Positions 34,838 to 46,629 of a stretch of DNA of 64,000 nt are shown here, piece by piece; position 1 is the stretch's first letter; each line of letters opens with the position of its first letter. A program made the position numbers and the translations under genes. The DNA is taken from assembly GCA_032718475.1 (NCBI GenBank), contig JAUCBJ010002425.1, positions 1 to 64,000 on the forward strand. The letters run 5' to 3'. The notes beneath the pieces were generated by a model. It had not been told where the DNA came from and ran no database searches. It saw nothing but the letters and a program-made list of their open reading frames with translations. The stretch comes from Nemertoderma westbladi (Eukaryota; Xenacoelomorpha; Nemertodermatida; Nemertodermatidae).

Positions 34838-36548
34838 TTTATTATATCAATATGCTTATTAATTTCGTAAAATTTCTTTAGAATTTCTAGCAATAAATAT
34901 ATGTTCGACAACAATTCTTTTTGTTGCATGGGATTTTGGTCTTTTGGCACTTTTGTCACATTTTTTTGGCCCATTTGAAGAATACCAGACTTCTGCCGTT
35001 ATATTTCACTTTGCAGTTACCCCTATGTGAATAATACCATGTTTTCACCAAAAACAAAGGTTACAGAAGGGCTGAATCTAACCAAAACAATAGACGAATT
35101 AGTATATGTACAGGTTATAAGACAGAAATAAGCGCTGTAAAACACTTAATAAAAATAAATTAAAAAAAATAAAAAATCTTCATATATAAAATTCCAATAA
35201 AAAGTCGACCGAAAAGTCAAATCCTGGTATTCTTCACATGGGCGCAATTTTTCGCTAAGCCACTCCACTAATTATAATTGAAGTATTGCCGATTGATGTG
35301 GCGATTTAGCCGTATTGTAGTGAGTCCATACGCACTCTGACAAATGTCGTTTCAAGGTTCGCAGGTTTATATCAGTATATATTCTAGTCAGTTAATAAAC
35401 GCTGTTATTAAACCGATATACCTTTAAAACTAAGCAAGAAATCGAAAAACAGTTTGAAGTTTTGAATTCACCACCAAATTTTGTCATGAAATAAATAAAA
35501 AAAATACTTTGTATTTTTTTACCCTTCTCGTTAAAACCTTCAGATTTTAGTTGACATTGTCAACGGAATGAAAATTCATCCCCCTCCAGGGGGAAAATCG
35601 ACAAAAATAACTGCCGATTACTCCTAAAAATAAAACTGTACAGTAATCTCTTCTAATGTCTTTCTACGGTGGCTGATCTTTGTCAATTAATTATTTTTTT
35701 TTCAGAAGTTCTCTATGACGTCATAATTTTTGGTCGAAAATAAATTTATTTATTTGAAATGTACTTAAAGTAACCAATTAACGGCCTGTGCATGTGCAAA
35801 TCTCGCCCTACAAGGTGGGCGATCGGTACCTGCGCCGTGTTCCCACGGTTACGATATCTCAAACTCGTAAGTATAAAAACTGTACCGGTAGAAGTTGCAG
35901 CTGTACAGAGTAAAGGAGTAAAGAAGAAAATAAATACAAAAGGAAATAGGCATACAACAAGCGGGTCCCGGAAGGAACATTGACTGAATGATTCCATGGA
36001 GGGAAATTTAAATGTAATAGTTGACTACTATCGCCAGTTGAGTTAGACACTAACACATTTAGGCAGTTAGGTATTTTGTAATATATAATAATAATCATCT
36101 TATTAATCTTTTGTTTAATCGGAAAAAATAATTAAAAAAAATAAATTACTTTTCTTTTTCTGGGATTAGAACCCTTGACCTCAAGATTAAGTGACTAATA
36201 TAAGTGACTAATCCCCCCCCCCCCCCCCACCCCCTACTAATGTTTTTCAAATTCCAATCATATGCTACTAAATTTGGTATGAAGGTAGTTCAATGGCAAT
36301 ATTTGCCGTCTTTATTTGTATTGATTTATTTATACTTTATTTGTCGTCTTTGGAATGTAATCTAGATATCATGAGAACTGCCTGACTGCCTTCATCTGCA
36401 GATTCCGATTCTGAAAACCGGTCTAAATTTTACCAAAAATAACTAGAGATATATAAGCGGTCTAAAAGGTCTAAATACTAAGTGTAAATATTTACCATAT
36501 ATTTGGTGAACATAAATTAGGAGTAGCAGTTGATCGTTAAAGATTACT

Positions 36549-36624
36549 TATATCCCATCCCATCCCATCCCATCCCACCCCATCCCATCCCATCCCATCC
36601 CATCCCATCCCACCCCATCCCATC
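36549..36624. repeat. (ATCCC)n microsatellite
   Basis: About 15 tandem ATCCC units with two ACCCC interruptions, inside the TIR element. Confidence 0.95.
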
Positions 36625-36892
36625 AATAAATGCGCTATATACTGTATATTATGAGCACTATATGTTCATATTAATATTTATTATTTTTATTTAACGCCAT
36701 GTTTCCAGGCGAAAGTTCTAGAATATAATTCTATAACCAAGATACATGGGCCCGCAATATCATCACTATCCTACGACGGACGTACAGATAGGAAGACTGG
36801 AAGACTAATTGACGGATACGGGATACACCGTATTGGCGTTCGCCGACTTTGATGAAGAAGATCTCAAGCAACTAATCAACCCTGACGGTTAC

Positions 36893-37122
36893 GTTCGTTG
36901 ATGTACATATAAGTTACTCTTCTTGGTGAACGTGGTACCACACACCATGCAGTCTATTACTGCCGATGGCGACGAGTCATCTTCGCTTCCTTCGCATTTC
37001 CTCTTACGACCTCTAACGGTAACAACTTCTTGATCGTGAACAGTTTTACGATGTTTGTTTAAATTACCGACACATGAAAATAATTTGTCACAAATACTAC
37101 AGGATGTGGATGAGTCTTCCAT
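36893..37122 (-). CDS. C2H2 zinc-finger exon carried by a TIR element
   Basis: An ATG at 37120-37122 opens a frame with one complete C2H2 finger, CSICDKLFSCVGNLNKHRKTVH (given by key residues: C8, C11, H24, H29). A basic RGRKRK nuclear-localisation-like segment and an acidic Ser-rich linker follow. A second finger begins CMVCGTTFTKKSNLYVHQR and is cut off one residue before its last His. There the DNA reads AAC|GTAACC, a plausible splice donor at 36892, and the alternative reading stops at once. So this is probably a first exon whose downstream exon I did not find, or a captured, truncated host exon. It lies entirely inside the TIR element at 35957-37299, directly internal to the right arm, where a transposon gene would start. 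Confidence 0.65.
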
Positions 37123-37407
37123 TCAATATTAAAAGTTGTCGATGACAATAACACTGAAATACATTTATTGTTATAATACAAATACCTAACTGCCTAAATG
37201 TGTTAGTGTCTAACTCAACTGGCGATAGTAGTCAACTATTACATTTAAATTTCCCTCCATGGAATCATTCAGTCAATGTTCCTTCCGGGACCCGCTTGTG
37301 GCATACAGCTGTACAGAAATAGTTCATTAGGCCTACTACAGCAGTACAGTACTGCAGTACTGCCTACAGAAGTAGTTTGAATACTCAGATACTGGAATAA
37401 GGAAATT

Positions 37408-38136
37408 ATGAAAACACGAGGTCGAAGTAAGACTGCCGTACCGGTACCGGAATGTGTTTCTGCTTCTACCAAATCAGGTAGCAATTCCGGTGCCGGTAAC
37501 AAGAAACGTAGTTCCGTAGGGAATCCAAACGACCACGAACGCCGTAGAAAACAATATGCATCGTCAACGCTTAAACGGAGATGTCGCCATATTGACGAAC
37601 TGGAAAACACAAGGACAAGGACAACCCCCTTATCGAACCATTTCCATGGAGCCCTTTTTACCGACTCGATGAACAGCATCGATTCGCCGTTGGGAATTGC
37701 AGGACCTAATAAATCCTCGACCCCGTTTGATGTTTTAAAATCATCGCGATTTAATAGACTCTCCGATTCCGCGTTTGGATTTGTATCTCACGACAATTCT
37801 TTGGAGTTAATCAGCGCTGGACTGAACCTCACCCCAGATGCGTCAAAACTGCCCGCCGAGTCTGGGATGAACAAGAATCCGAGATCGGAATTTATCGTGG
37901 ATACCGATACTGAATCTCGCGAACCCGCTACAAAGAACGCCGACGAAAACTTTGTGCTTTTTCGCACTCCGACCCAGAAAGGCAAAGCCGGTGGAAGTAA
38001 AGGGAAACGAAAGACTAACAACAGAAAGAGAAAGGAGAAATCGGTTAAATTTATAACAGAAACTGGTGATGATGAAATGGAAGAGTTTAAGAGACATCTA
38101 GCAGACTGTAACGAATACCAACTTCATATCGCTTGA
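37408..38136 (+). CDS. Probable sororin-like cohesion regulator
   Basis: Intronless 242-residue ORF, close to the length of vertebrate sororin (about 250). It is Ser/Arg/Lys-rich and disordered-looking. Two features match the family: a central FGF motif (SAFGFVSHDN), which in sororin contacts the PDS5 cohesin partner, and a short acidic-aromatic C-terminal segment (EMEEFKRHLADCNEYQLHIA) resembling the sororin domain (an E-E-W/F, A, E-x-F/Y, L, V/I pattern). Just before it is a basic tract (KGKRKTNNRKRKEK), as in sororin. Sororin protects cohesin from WAPL after replication. The remaining sequence shows little similarity, as expected for a fast-evolving protein, and I see no KEN box. It begins about 100 bp beyond the zinc-finger element, and a polyadenylation signal lies 284 nt after the stop. 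It is a real gene with good confidence; identity is moderate. Confidence 0.6.
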   Translation: MKTRGRSKTAVPVPECVSASTKSGSNSGAGNKKRSSVGNPNDHERRRKQYASSTLKRRCRHIDELENTRTRTTPLSNHFHGALFTDSMNSIDSPLGIAGPNKSSTPFDVLKSSRFNRLSDSAFGFVSHDNSLELISAGLNLTPDASKLPAESGMNKNPRSEFIVDTDTESREPATKNADENFVLFRTPTQKGKAGGSKGKRKTNNRKRKEKSVKFITETGDDEMEEFKRHLADCNEYQLHIA

Positions 38137-38419
38137 TAATCGCTGAAGTCACTTTAAATGTTTAATTAATAGTCCTACTGGTAATTATTGAGCATGTGAA
38201 TTTGAATTTTTTTGTTTTATGTTTTGTTATTATGTTTGTTTTTTGTTCTCATCTCATTTATAGTTTTTAGTAGTTTTGTAACTCGATGTTATATTTAGTA
38301 TATACTGCATTGACCCGTAATATATTGATTAGTTTAGAGGCAGAAGTTGCCTTTTATTTTTGTAGTTAAAATCGTGGCTAATCTTTACATTAGCCGCCAC
38401 TACGAGTTTTCGATATCTC

Positions 38420-38425
38420 AATAAA
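38420..38425 (+). terminator. Polyadenylation signal AATAAA
   Basis: Canonical AATAAA 284 nt after the stop of the ORF at 37408-38136, followed by GT-rich sequence. Fits the 3' end of that gene. Confidence 0.55.
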
Positions 38426-39061
38426 GGTCGCATTGTAATGTTTCCTCATGTGATCCGGCGTTCAACATTAATTAATTAATTACATGGATAATAATAGCGT
38501 TTTCCCCTTAGAGCCCTTGTCGCTGTTCGGCTGAGGCTGACCCTTCCTCGAGTTATTATACTGTTATTTTGCGGTTATTTTTCATACAAAACGTAATTTT
38601 ATTTTTAAAATCCCCTTTCTTTCTTTCCTTTTATTTTAATGCGGGAAGATTTTCAGCTACTTGGAATGGGAGTTGAGTTGGTTGGAGAGGGGGGGGGGGG
38701 GGGGGTACTGACTTAATAGGCAGTGTAGAATTTGTTCTCGTCAAATTATGTCAGCTGGGAATTAATCGAATTGAATTATTCTAACCTATTACACAAATCA
38801 TCTACCCTCATTAACGTCCTACACATTATCTGCAGGAATATGATCGGCAATATTTAAATATTACAAAATATCTTTGAATCTCCCACATCATTACTGGTTT
38901 ATAATCCTTGCAGCGCAATCATTCTAGTGATACTTATTATTTACTTTTACAAAAGGCGCTATATTTTAACTTGAAATATTTTAAAATTTAATTAAATCCT
39001 GTAGATATTGGGGGGAGAAGTGTCTGCAGAAACTAGTACTATTACGGATTTAGGGGCTATG
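38426..39061. other. Gap with a poly-G run
   Basis: No gene seen. Contains a 17-G run at 38689-38705. Confidence 0.6.
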
Positions 39062-39069
39062 GTGTACAT

Positions 39070-40249
39070 TAGGGATGCGACAGAGCTAAAATTTCATCCG
39101 GAGCCGGAGCCCGGAGGTTTCTCCGGATTACAATATGAGCTCCGGCCGGAGACGGAGCCGGAGCCGGATGTTTGGTGATTGATAATGCAGGTGTATTATT
39201 ATAGTAGACATAGACAGATATGTGTTCATGAGACATGGGGGGGGGGGGGGTTGATGCAATTTCTTACGCGGTGAAGTAATATCTCGCCTCAATGTTAAAT
39301 TATCAATTAAGGGAAATGAGCAGTTTACAGTCGCACACTATTCTAATCAAAACAATATACTAACTATATTCAATATAACAGGTTACATTTTTTTGGGGAG
39401 AAATCAGCAGTTATTTGCTCAATTTTCCCCTGGAGAGGGAAGGTATGAATTTATATTGCGTCCAAAGACTCCCTGCTGTAAAATGGTACATCAACCAATG
39501 GGTACCTGTGACGAAGCCAAAAAACTATATTGGGGGGGGGGGGGGGGGGGGGGTGCTACTCTACCGACATCAAAACAGGACATTATTATGACCATCATTA
39601 ATTACGTCTATAATTTATGTCAGGTAATTCGTCATAGGTCCTATGGTCGTTAGGTCCTGTGACATAATGTCCTTCGACAATAGATCCTTAGTTACAACAG
39701 CTATGATTACTAGTATAAAATTAATCTGTAACATGTGCTATCGAGTCTCGTTTATTGTTTTGGTTACAATAATACCGGTCCGTTACTATATAACCTGCAC
39801 CATTCTCGACTGAAGAAACAAAATGAACAGTACCAGCCTGTTGTGGATGGGGGGTGGGGGTCAGTGGAATTGGGGTTCTAGACTGACGAACGAAACGATA
39901 GTAGCCTACATGTATTTAAGATTTTTTAATTAGGGAAGAATATTAATTGAATTAACTGAATCATTTCAATGTTTTTGTTCAAACATTTAAACAATTTCAC
40001 AAGGGGGGTGGGGGTTATCAGGAAACTTAAAAAAACAAGCTGTAAATTACTTAATGAGTTATTATGTTAATTACTATGATATTTACATTATTCATACATC
40101 AGAAAAACTTATTATTTTAATTCGAATTTAAACAATATAAGCTCCGGATTGGCTCCGGGTTAATTTGCCCGGAGCCGGAACCAGATCCGGAACTAGAAAA
40201 TTGGCCCGGAGCTCCGGGTTTCCGGAGCCGGAGCTCTGTCGCATCCCTA
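39070..40249. mobile_element. hAT-type non-autonomous element with 8-bp target duplication
   Basis: Ends TAGGGATGCGACAGAGCT and the exact reverse complement, flanked by GTGTACAT at 39062-39069 and 40250-40257. The 8-bp duplication and TAGGGATGCG-like ends fit hAT elements. Both subterminal regions are packed with CCGGAG/CTCCGG motifs (39099-39170 and 40141-40235), likely transposase-binding repeats. There is no transposase; two poly-G runs (39237-39250, 39532-39553) lie inside. Confidence 0.92.
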
Positions 40250-40257
40250 GTGTACAT

Positions 40258-42091
40258 ACAATCAGAAATGGGTTACTTTACTTACAATACAGCCGATTTA
40301 CAAACCATATTATTATTTTATAATTACCTTTAATTAATAATTATTATTGTTACCTTTATTGAAAACTCACTGAAAAGTATTATTGTTACCCTTTATTTAG
40401 GTATACTTTTGTACCACATACCTTTGTTTGTATAATATATCAGTGGTCCTTGGGTTCGTTTATTGTAGCGCATCTCACACTAGTTAGAAAACTTTAACTC
40501 GTACTTTTCGAAATAGCGATGTCGTAACCATTCTCGATGTTCTCAGTGTTTTTTTGCGCCCTTTTGCCCCTTTTCCACCCAGATAGTGGCGCATATTGAC
40601 CGCAAGTGAAAATTGTAATCTTCAGCGCAAATTTACCGCAAGGTAAATAAAGTCTCGTTTATTGTTTTGGTTAGAAAACACTGCCACAAAACACTCCTTT
40701 CCCTTAATGTTTTAAATTAAATACATTTTTCAAACCCACGAAACACACATTTGGTGGGTCCTTTTGCGCCATTGACTCTGCCCAGTGCCCACATATATGT
40801 AATATGTCATATATGTAATTATTACCAATCGTTGAATATTGAATTTATCAATGTTTACTGATTTCTGGCGACAATTATATTTTTTGTCAGCATTCATCAT
40901 TACAAAGTAGTCGAATTTTGTTTAAATTTTAATTTGTTTGTATTTTTAATATAGTTTTATATCATTATTAATATATTGATCACTTATAAATTAAAACAAC
41001 CAATAATATTAAAGTTTTATTGTTCGTGTGACTACTGTAATTCAAATGTACTAAAATGACTAATTTAACAAAGTAACTTAAACAACCCCCCCCCCCCCCC
41101 CTCACCCCCTCCGCCCCAAACGGTATAAACTTGGCGTCGGAAGCAAGCTTATAAGGCACCTTACGTAGTCAAAAATAACTGAATCCATTACATTAGTTCG
41201 CGTTTCATTCTGGTTAGGAATATATGAATCATACCATAGAAATTTAATCCTATTTTGTAAGTAAATAAGAATGCAATATCCTTTAAATTTATAAATAGTA
41301 TGACATTGGTGACTGGACTGGACATGGTGCCTGAGACCAGATAGATTGGGCTCATGTCCTACGAAAGAGATGCAGATGAACATTCTTTTTGGGGCCTGTG
41401 TTATGATTGAGGAATTGATTACATTGGAAGTGGAAGAGATTTTGTGTCAAGTCGAGTTGCAATATCATTATATTTGTACATAAAAGTTAGACATCGAAAT
41501 ACAGGTTCGTGGGACCGAGGTAAGACAAGGTAAGCAAACTTACTTATGGGTACCACTGCCCGGGCAACGGAGAACTATTTAGTCCCCTCACGAAAATTAT
41601 ATATCAGTCTTTTAACAGACTACATGCGTGTATCAAGTTTAAGTTTAGTTATTAAACAAACATTTGTCGACAGAAAGTCCGACTAACAGACAAGTACTAA
41701 CAGTGTGGTACAATGCGAGGCCAATTTAGTATGGGGTGAACTTTTTAATTTAATATATTGAATTTGGTTGCTAAATTTTTAATCTTTCTCAAAATTATTA
41801 TTCCAAGCAATTTTTTTTCGTAAATTGTTTTATTGAAGTGCCATTGTTAAAGTATTTTAACATATCACACAATGGTATTCTTGTTTTTATCGTTATTTTT
41901 GTTGTTATTATTGTTTTTATAATTATTATTGTGTCTCTGTTTGCAGAAGGCCGTTCTTATTACATTTAACTGCTTCCTTTCCCGACCCGATATACCTGCA
42001 ACGTTTTCACTGTTTTTAATATTGTTCAAAACGAAACTTTTTTACAAATATAACAATAAGTTATTATCAATCTCATATATTGACTAAATTA
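40258..42091. other. Stretch without recognisable genes
   Basis: AT-rich, with a dispersed-repeat segment TTTATTGTTTTGGTTA near 40650 and a poly-C run at 41086-41101. The ORF at 41102-41383 looks like chance. Confidence 0.55.
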
Positions 42092-42105
42092 TTAGTATTG
42101 TTTAC

Positions 42106-42313
42106 CTGTAGGGTCAATTATTTGAATTTGTTTTCTTTCTGCATGACTTTGCTGCTCGTCCGAATTTCCCATTGGGTTTAATTGGGACGCAGACAATCTG
42201 TTGCGCCATCTTGCGATAACAAACTCGTATTGGTCTTCTGAAGTGCTAAAGACTTCTTTGCACGCACTGAAGAGCATTGATCCAGGTACACTCTTGCCCA
42301 AAGACAATGACAT
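42106..42313 (-). CDS. Possible first coding exon, family unknown
   Basis: An ATG at 42311-42313 opens a 69-codon frame that ends at CCTACAG|GTAAAC, a good splice donor at 42105. The peptide (SACKEVFSTSEDQYEFVIAR, then WRNRLSASQLNPMGNS and a charged Gln-rich end) has a protein-like mix of charged and hydrophobic residues, but I recognise no domain and did not find the next exon. It could also be a decayed transposon fragment. Confidence 0.3.
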
Positions 42314-42975
42314 TCAGAAATATATTTTATAAACATTTAAAATAATTACAATAATTCTTAGTATTTTTTACGTTTGGGTTTTACGCCATAAACACATTAA
42401 GTACCGGTAATTTATAACAACATGTTATATTCCTAGACCAAATAAGCTATTAGCGTTGGTGATTTCCAATGTTGAGGGTTTTATAATCTTCACTTTATAT
42501 TTCTCGATAAAGTTGATAAATGCTCGAACGTGGTTGGCTGGCGGGACGTGGCATGTTGCCTATCCTTACTATTATATTGTTAAAGGAAAAATGTATAAAG
42601 TTTTTTCGAATGATTGAAGAGGATCTCATTGTAGTGGCCCACCCAATCAGCTGTTGTTTTACTTGGTTCGGCAGTTAGTGTTGTGAGTCGGATTTGCACT
42701 TTATTGGCTCATATGATTAATTAAACATTTTCTTGAGATTGCTTCTTCAGATAATGTACACTTATTGGGAGCTGTTCCAATCAAAATAGGGTAATTTAAA
42801 TCTCCTCTATACATTTAAGCAATAAAACAACTATTATGTAAGCGGAAATAAATATATGCAAGCTAGCAAAACAAATACTAATTAATTGACCAATCAATGT
42901 GTGGAAAAGTGGGGAAAACTTTATTGTAAGATTTTTTATAACACAATAGCTATATCTATTAGATGAATTGTTGTT

Positions 42976-43284
42976 GGGTGGGGTGACGGCGAATTAAATA
43001 TATGTTATGATATTGCTCTCCATATAGCGAAAAATATCAACCGAACCTATTGGGGCTCGAACCCGGTACCTAGGTATCAAACTTCCCGTTATCATCAGGG
43101 GGGGTGTGTGTCCTAAGACAACTGAGCTACAAGGACGGATGAAGAAATATTTCGCTATGAAGTGGGCTATCATATTTAGGTAGTTGTAATGGGTTATCCA
43201 GTCACTATAAGGAAAGTACAACGTGTTTGCTATGGAGAGCATTATCATAGCATAATATATATTTAATTCGCCGTCACCCCACCC
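42976..43284 (-). mobile_element. Small inverted-repeat element enclosing a tRNA-like unit
   Basis: Arms of about 55 bp (42976-43030 and 43230-43284) begin GGGTGGGGTGACGGCG and its reverse complement. On the minus strand the interior has a tRNA A box TAGCTCAGTTG (43119-43129) and a B box GGTTCGAGCC (43054-43063), spaced too far apart for a functional tRNA. A related diverged piece with GGACACACACCCGGCTGATG lies at 43460-43485. Probably a tRNA-derived SINE trapped in or forming a palindromic element. Confidence 0.6.
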
Positions 43285-43299
43285 CACATACGGGGTATC

Positions 43300-44931
43300 A
43301 GTGGTTTCTACAACACTGAAAATAGTTTTTCTTTGAGGCATGGTTGACATTTCTGGCAGAGTACGGGAAAAACGTTATACTTTCCTTAGAGTGACTGAAA
43401 AAGGCCTAAATATGATAACCCACTCCATAGCGTTCTAATTACTCATCCGTCCTCATCAGAGGTCTTAGGACACACACCCGGCTGATGATAACCGGAAATT
43501 TGAAACTCAATAAAATTTCGACCGACCGGTATACTTCACATGCGCCACTCGAGTTAGGCGATATACTGTAGTCAAGTGTCCCTGGTAAGTCGGCGAAGTT
43601 GCCAGGGTGAGGTCAATGACATTTGTTATTTATATTTCTTCATGTAATGAATAGCGGGTATCCTATAGAATACCCATTCATTAATAAATTTTATAAATTG
43701 TAAGTTTGTTTACTGTACTTCACAAAAGTAAAACTCGCAGATGGTTCATTTGGTATTCATTAAACAGCACTCGTCCCATGATTTCTTATCGTAACTTAGT
43801 AGCAAAATATTCTAATCCATCAGATGGTAACATTTATGTTTCACTCCAACCACCGACGGTGGCTATAAGGTACTGTAGGTCAATTATGATAAACACCGGA
43901 CCAGCTCCTAAGCTCGTAAAGTGAGCATATCGTATAAACGACGACCCACTTCTTTACCGCCGCGTATAATATTTACGATTTACACGTGGCAAATCCAACT
44001 TCGCGTCCTGGGAAAACAGATAAAGAACGATAGGACAGCCAACACACGAAGCTTGTGGCGTCGTACTAGAGCTAATGACACCCACCGCTGGGAGAGTTTA
44101 TCTGCATATAAAAGATCGCCCATCTTCCTCTACTAATTATTTACGGAATGATTAAATTGAGGACCTTAGTAACGGACGTTTCTAATGTTATCTACCTGAA
44201 TGACACAGAGTATAATTTGTCGCCGGGTTACTAAATCAATTGCCCCCTCCTGTTTATATAAATTGAAAACGGAAACTTATCATGTACTTAATTAGCTATA
44301 CGAAACGAAAAAATCGAATTGAGATGGTTTCTAACTGTGAACAATAATGTAGGCCTACCTGTCTGTATGTATAGGCCTACTACTGTATTATAGTGCGCCG
44401 TGAATTTGGTAAATAACAGTGTTCTAACCTAAATCGATTACCTTTGCTATTGTGGGCCGAGTGGAGCGAGTCAAAAAGTTTAGCACGAACCACAATAGGA
44501 ATTGTCAGTTCGTCTGCCTGCCTGACCTGTTCAATGTTTGAATGTCACATTATCTGGGTGACAGTCGATAACGCCCCCCCGGCTCTAACGCCCCAGATTG
44601 TAGTGGTCTCTGTATTTGTGTGGAACAGACTTAGACAGCTGACCGATTTGTTTACAAATCATATAGATTGTATAAATTGTATAGATTGCATTTGCATACA
44701 CCATGTCCCAGAATATAGTGTCGTAGTAATTCAGTGACACGCCCCCCCCCCCCCCCCCCCCCCCTAATTTTTCTACAAATCTTAATGAGATTGCATGACA
44801 TTTGAAAGATATAGTTTCACCTCCCGATCACTGACTGGGTGAGCCAGAATTTTTATTTTTGCTTTTAATCTTTAGCTACAAACGTTTAAAAAAGTGTCTC
44901 CGGTTCCAGTTTTAATTCCAATGTTTCAGGT
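43300..44931. other. Stretch without recognisable genes
   Basis: Short ORFs (43706-43924, 43921-44136, 44444-44737) have no defensible content. A degenerate GTGGGCCGAGTGGAGCGAG block at 44450 resembles the GTGGGGC-family left end. Poly-C at 44742-44764. Confidence 0.5.
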
Positions 44932-45344
44932 GTGGGGCGAGCCACGTAGTTGGCGAAGAATCTGCTTAATATATTAGGTGGATGGGTAAAATAGTAATTG
45001 TAAATAACTAGCCCAAACAACGAACGCCCAACCTCTTAAACCCAAACAATTCAATTCAATTCAATTGTGAATGAATGGGAGATAATATATAATTAATATT
45101 AATATAATAATTAATAATATATCATATAATTTTCTACAACGGGGGGGGGGGGGGGGGGGGGTGTGGTCCGGGGGCCCAGATGGTATCGTCGCGTTACGGC
45201 TAATGTCGCGTTACGGGTAATCTATTTTCTTGGTTTTACATAGGGAATCATTATCAATATTATTCTACGGTGTTTACGTAGGCTACAGATGAGGTCCGAA
45301 AAATGTTATGTAATAATGTTTTACAGCATATACTCATGATTAAT

Positions 45345-46312
45345 ATATATTTCAAATTGTGTAATTATACTTTTAATTTATTAATAATAATTCGTTTTTA
45401 AAAAAAAGACAGAAGGGTTTTAAAATTATTTACAATTATTGTTGACCCTGACCCACCCCCAAATAATGGCAATACGCAAAGGTTTTGCCTAATATATGGC
45501 TATCCCCACATTGGAACGCATTGGAACTAAGTTCGCTTCATTGGAACTAAGTTCGCTTCATTGGAACTAAGTTCGTATCCATTGGAACTAAATTAGCTTG
45601 CATTGGAGCTAAATTCGTATCCATTGTCGAACTAAATTCGCTTGCATTGGAACTAAACTCGCATGCATTTGAACTAAGTTTGTTTTGATATTCTGGAATT
45701 GGAACTAAGTTCGCCTCGATTGGAACTAAGTTCGCTTTATAAAATTTATTTTGGAACTAAATTCGTTTCAATTGGAACTAAGTTCGCTTTGAAATGTGCG
45801 ATTGGAACTAAGTTTGTGCTACGAGTTCGTACTAAGTTCGTACGGTAGCACGAACTTAGTTCCAATCGCACATTTCCAAGGCGAACTTGGTCCCAATGGA
45901 AACGAATTGAGTTCCAAAATAAATTCTATAAAGCAAACTTGGTTCCAATCGAGGCGAACTTAGTTCCAATCCCAGAATATCAAAACGAATTTAGTTCCAA
46001 TGGATGCGAATTTAGTTCCACTGGAAGCGAATTTAGTTCAAATGTATGCGAATTGAAATCCAATGGATGCGAACTTAGTTTCAATGGATACAAACTTAGT
46101 TCCAAAGCAAGCGAATTTAGTTCCAATGTTTCAATCGTGGGGTTAGCCACGTAGTAGGCGAAACCTCTGCGTATTGCCATTATTTGGGGGTGGGTCAGGG
46201 TCAACAATAATTGTAAATAATTATTATAAAACCCTTCTGACATTTTTTAAAAACGAATTATTATTAGTGAATTAAAAGTATAATTACACATTTTGAAATA
46301 TATCAATTACAC
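45345..46312. mobile_element. Foldback element with TTGGAACTAAGTTCGC arms
   Basis: The left arm (about 45345-45835) and right arm (about 45845-46312) are inverted copies meeting at a CGAACTTAGT-type palindrome near 45825-45850. Each arm has an outer unique part (TTACAATTATTGTTGACCC, TGACCCACCCCCAAATAATGG, GCAATACGC) and an inner minisatellite of roughly 20-24 bp units (TTGGAACTAAGTTCGCTTCA). The right arm also carries GTGGGGTTAGCCACGTAGTA at 46137, a GTGGGGC-family end. The large ORFs here are by-products of the repeats. Confidence 0.75.
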
Positions 46313-46456
46313 CAATTACAATAGTACTTATTTGGGTTAGGTGGATGGGCGTTGTTTGGGTTAGATTCGTTAGAAGGTTAGGTGTAGTTTGTGTTAAGAG
46401 CTTCGGCGTTGTTTTTTTTACTATGAATATCATTTTAAATGATTAAACATAATTGA

Positions 46457-46535
46457 ATTTAGCAGCTTGGTCTAGTGGTGACATTCATGGGTTCCCAATT
46501 AGGAAGCCCTGGTTCGAACCCTAGATGGGGCAGCA
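46457..46535 (+). repeat. tRNA-derived SINE head
   Basis: A box TGGTCTAGTGG (46468-46478) and B box GGTTCGAACC (46511-46520) with near-normal spacing, but the T stem and acceptor pairings are broken, so this is not a functional tRNA. A tail with AACCCTGGCTTTCATCATGG follows before the 63-bp array starts. Confidence 0.65.
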
Positions 46536-46629
46536 CTGTTTGGGCGCAGTGCTTTAAATGCTGCAGCCTAGCCCAACCCTGGCTTTCATCATGGGAACCA
46601 TAAATGGGAACCAAGGCAACTTGGGAAAC

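Larger units (their letters stand above)
35957..37299. mobile_element. TIR element with identical 120-bp arms, 8-bp target duplication and a zinc-finger ORF
   Basis: The arms 35957-36076 and 37180-37299 are exact reverse complements as read by eye, starting ACAAGCGGGTCCCGGAAGG. The 8-bp direct repeat GGCATACA flanks the element at 35949-35956 and 37300-37307. Identical arms mean recent movement. An 8-bp duplication occurs in hAT, P and Merlin groups, but the ends match none of them obviously. The interior holds poly-C (36213-36228), an ATCCC microsatellite and, on the minus strand, a C2H2 zinc-finger exon starting about 60 bp inside the right arm. There is no transposase, so it would depend on a relative elsewhere. 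Confidence 0.9.

Noticed and set aside
43478-43510. CTGATGA...GAAAC near a tRNA-like fragment as a hammerhead
   Set aside because: The spacer gives no stable stem II and no stem I or III pairing was found; a related copy at about 43100 lacks the GAAA box.
46457-46535. Functional tRNA gene
   Set aside because: A and B boxes are present but the T stem and acceptor stem do not pair; better read as a SINE head. The same applies to the unit at 43040-43140.
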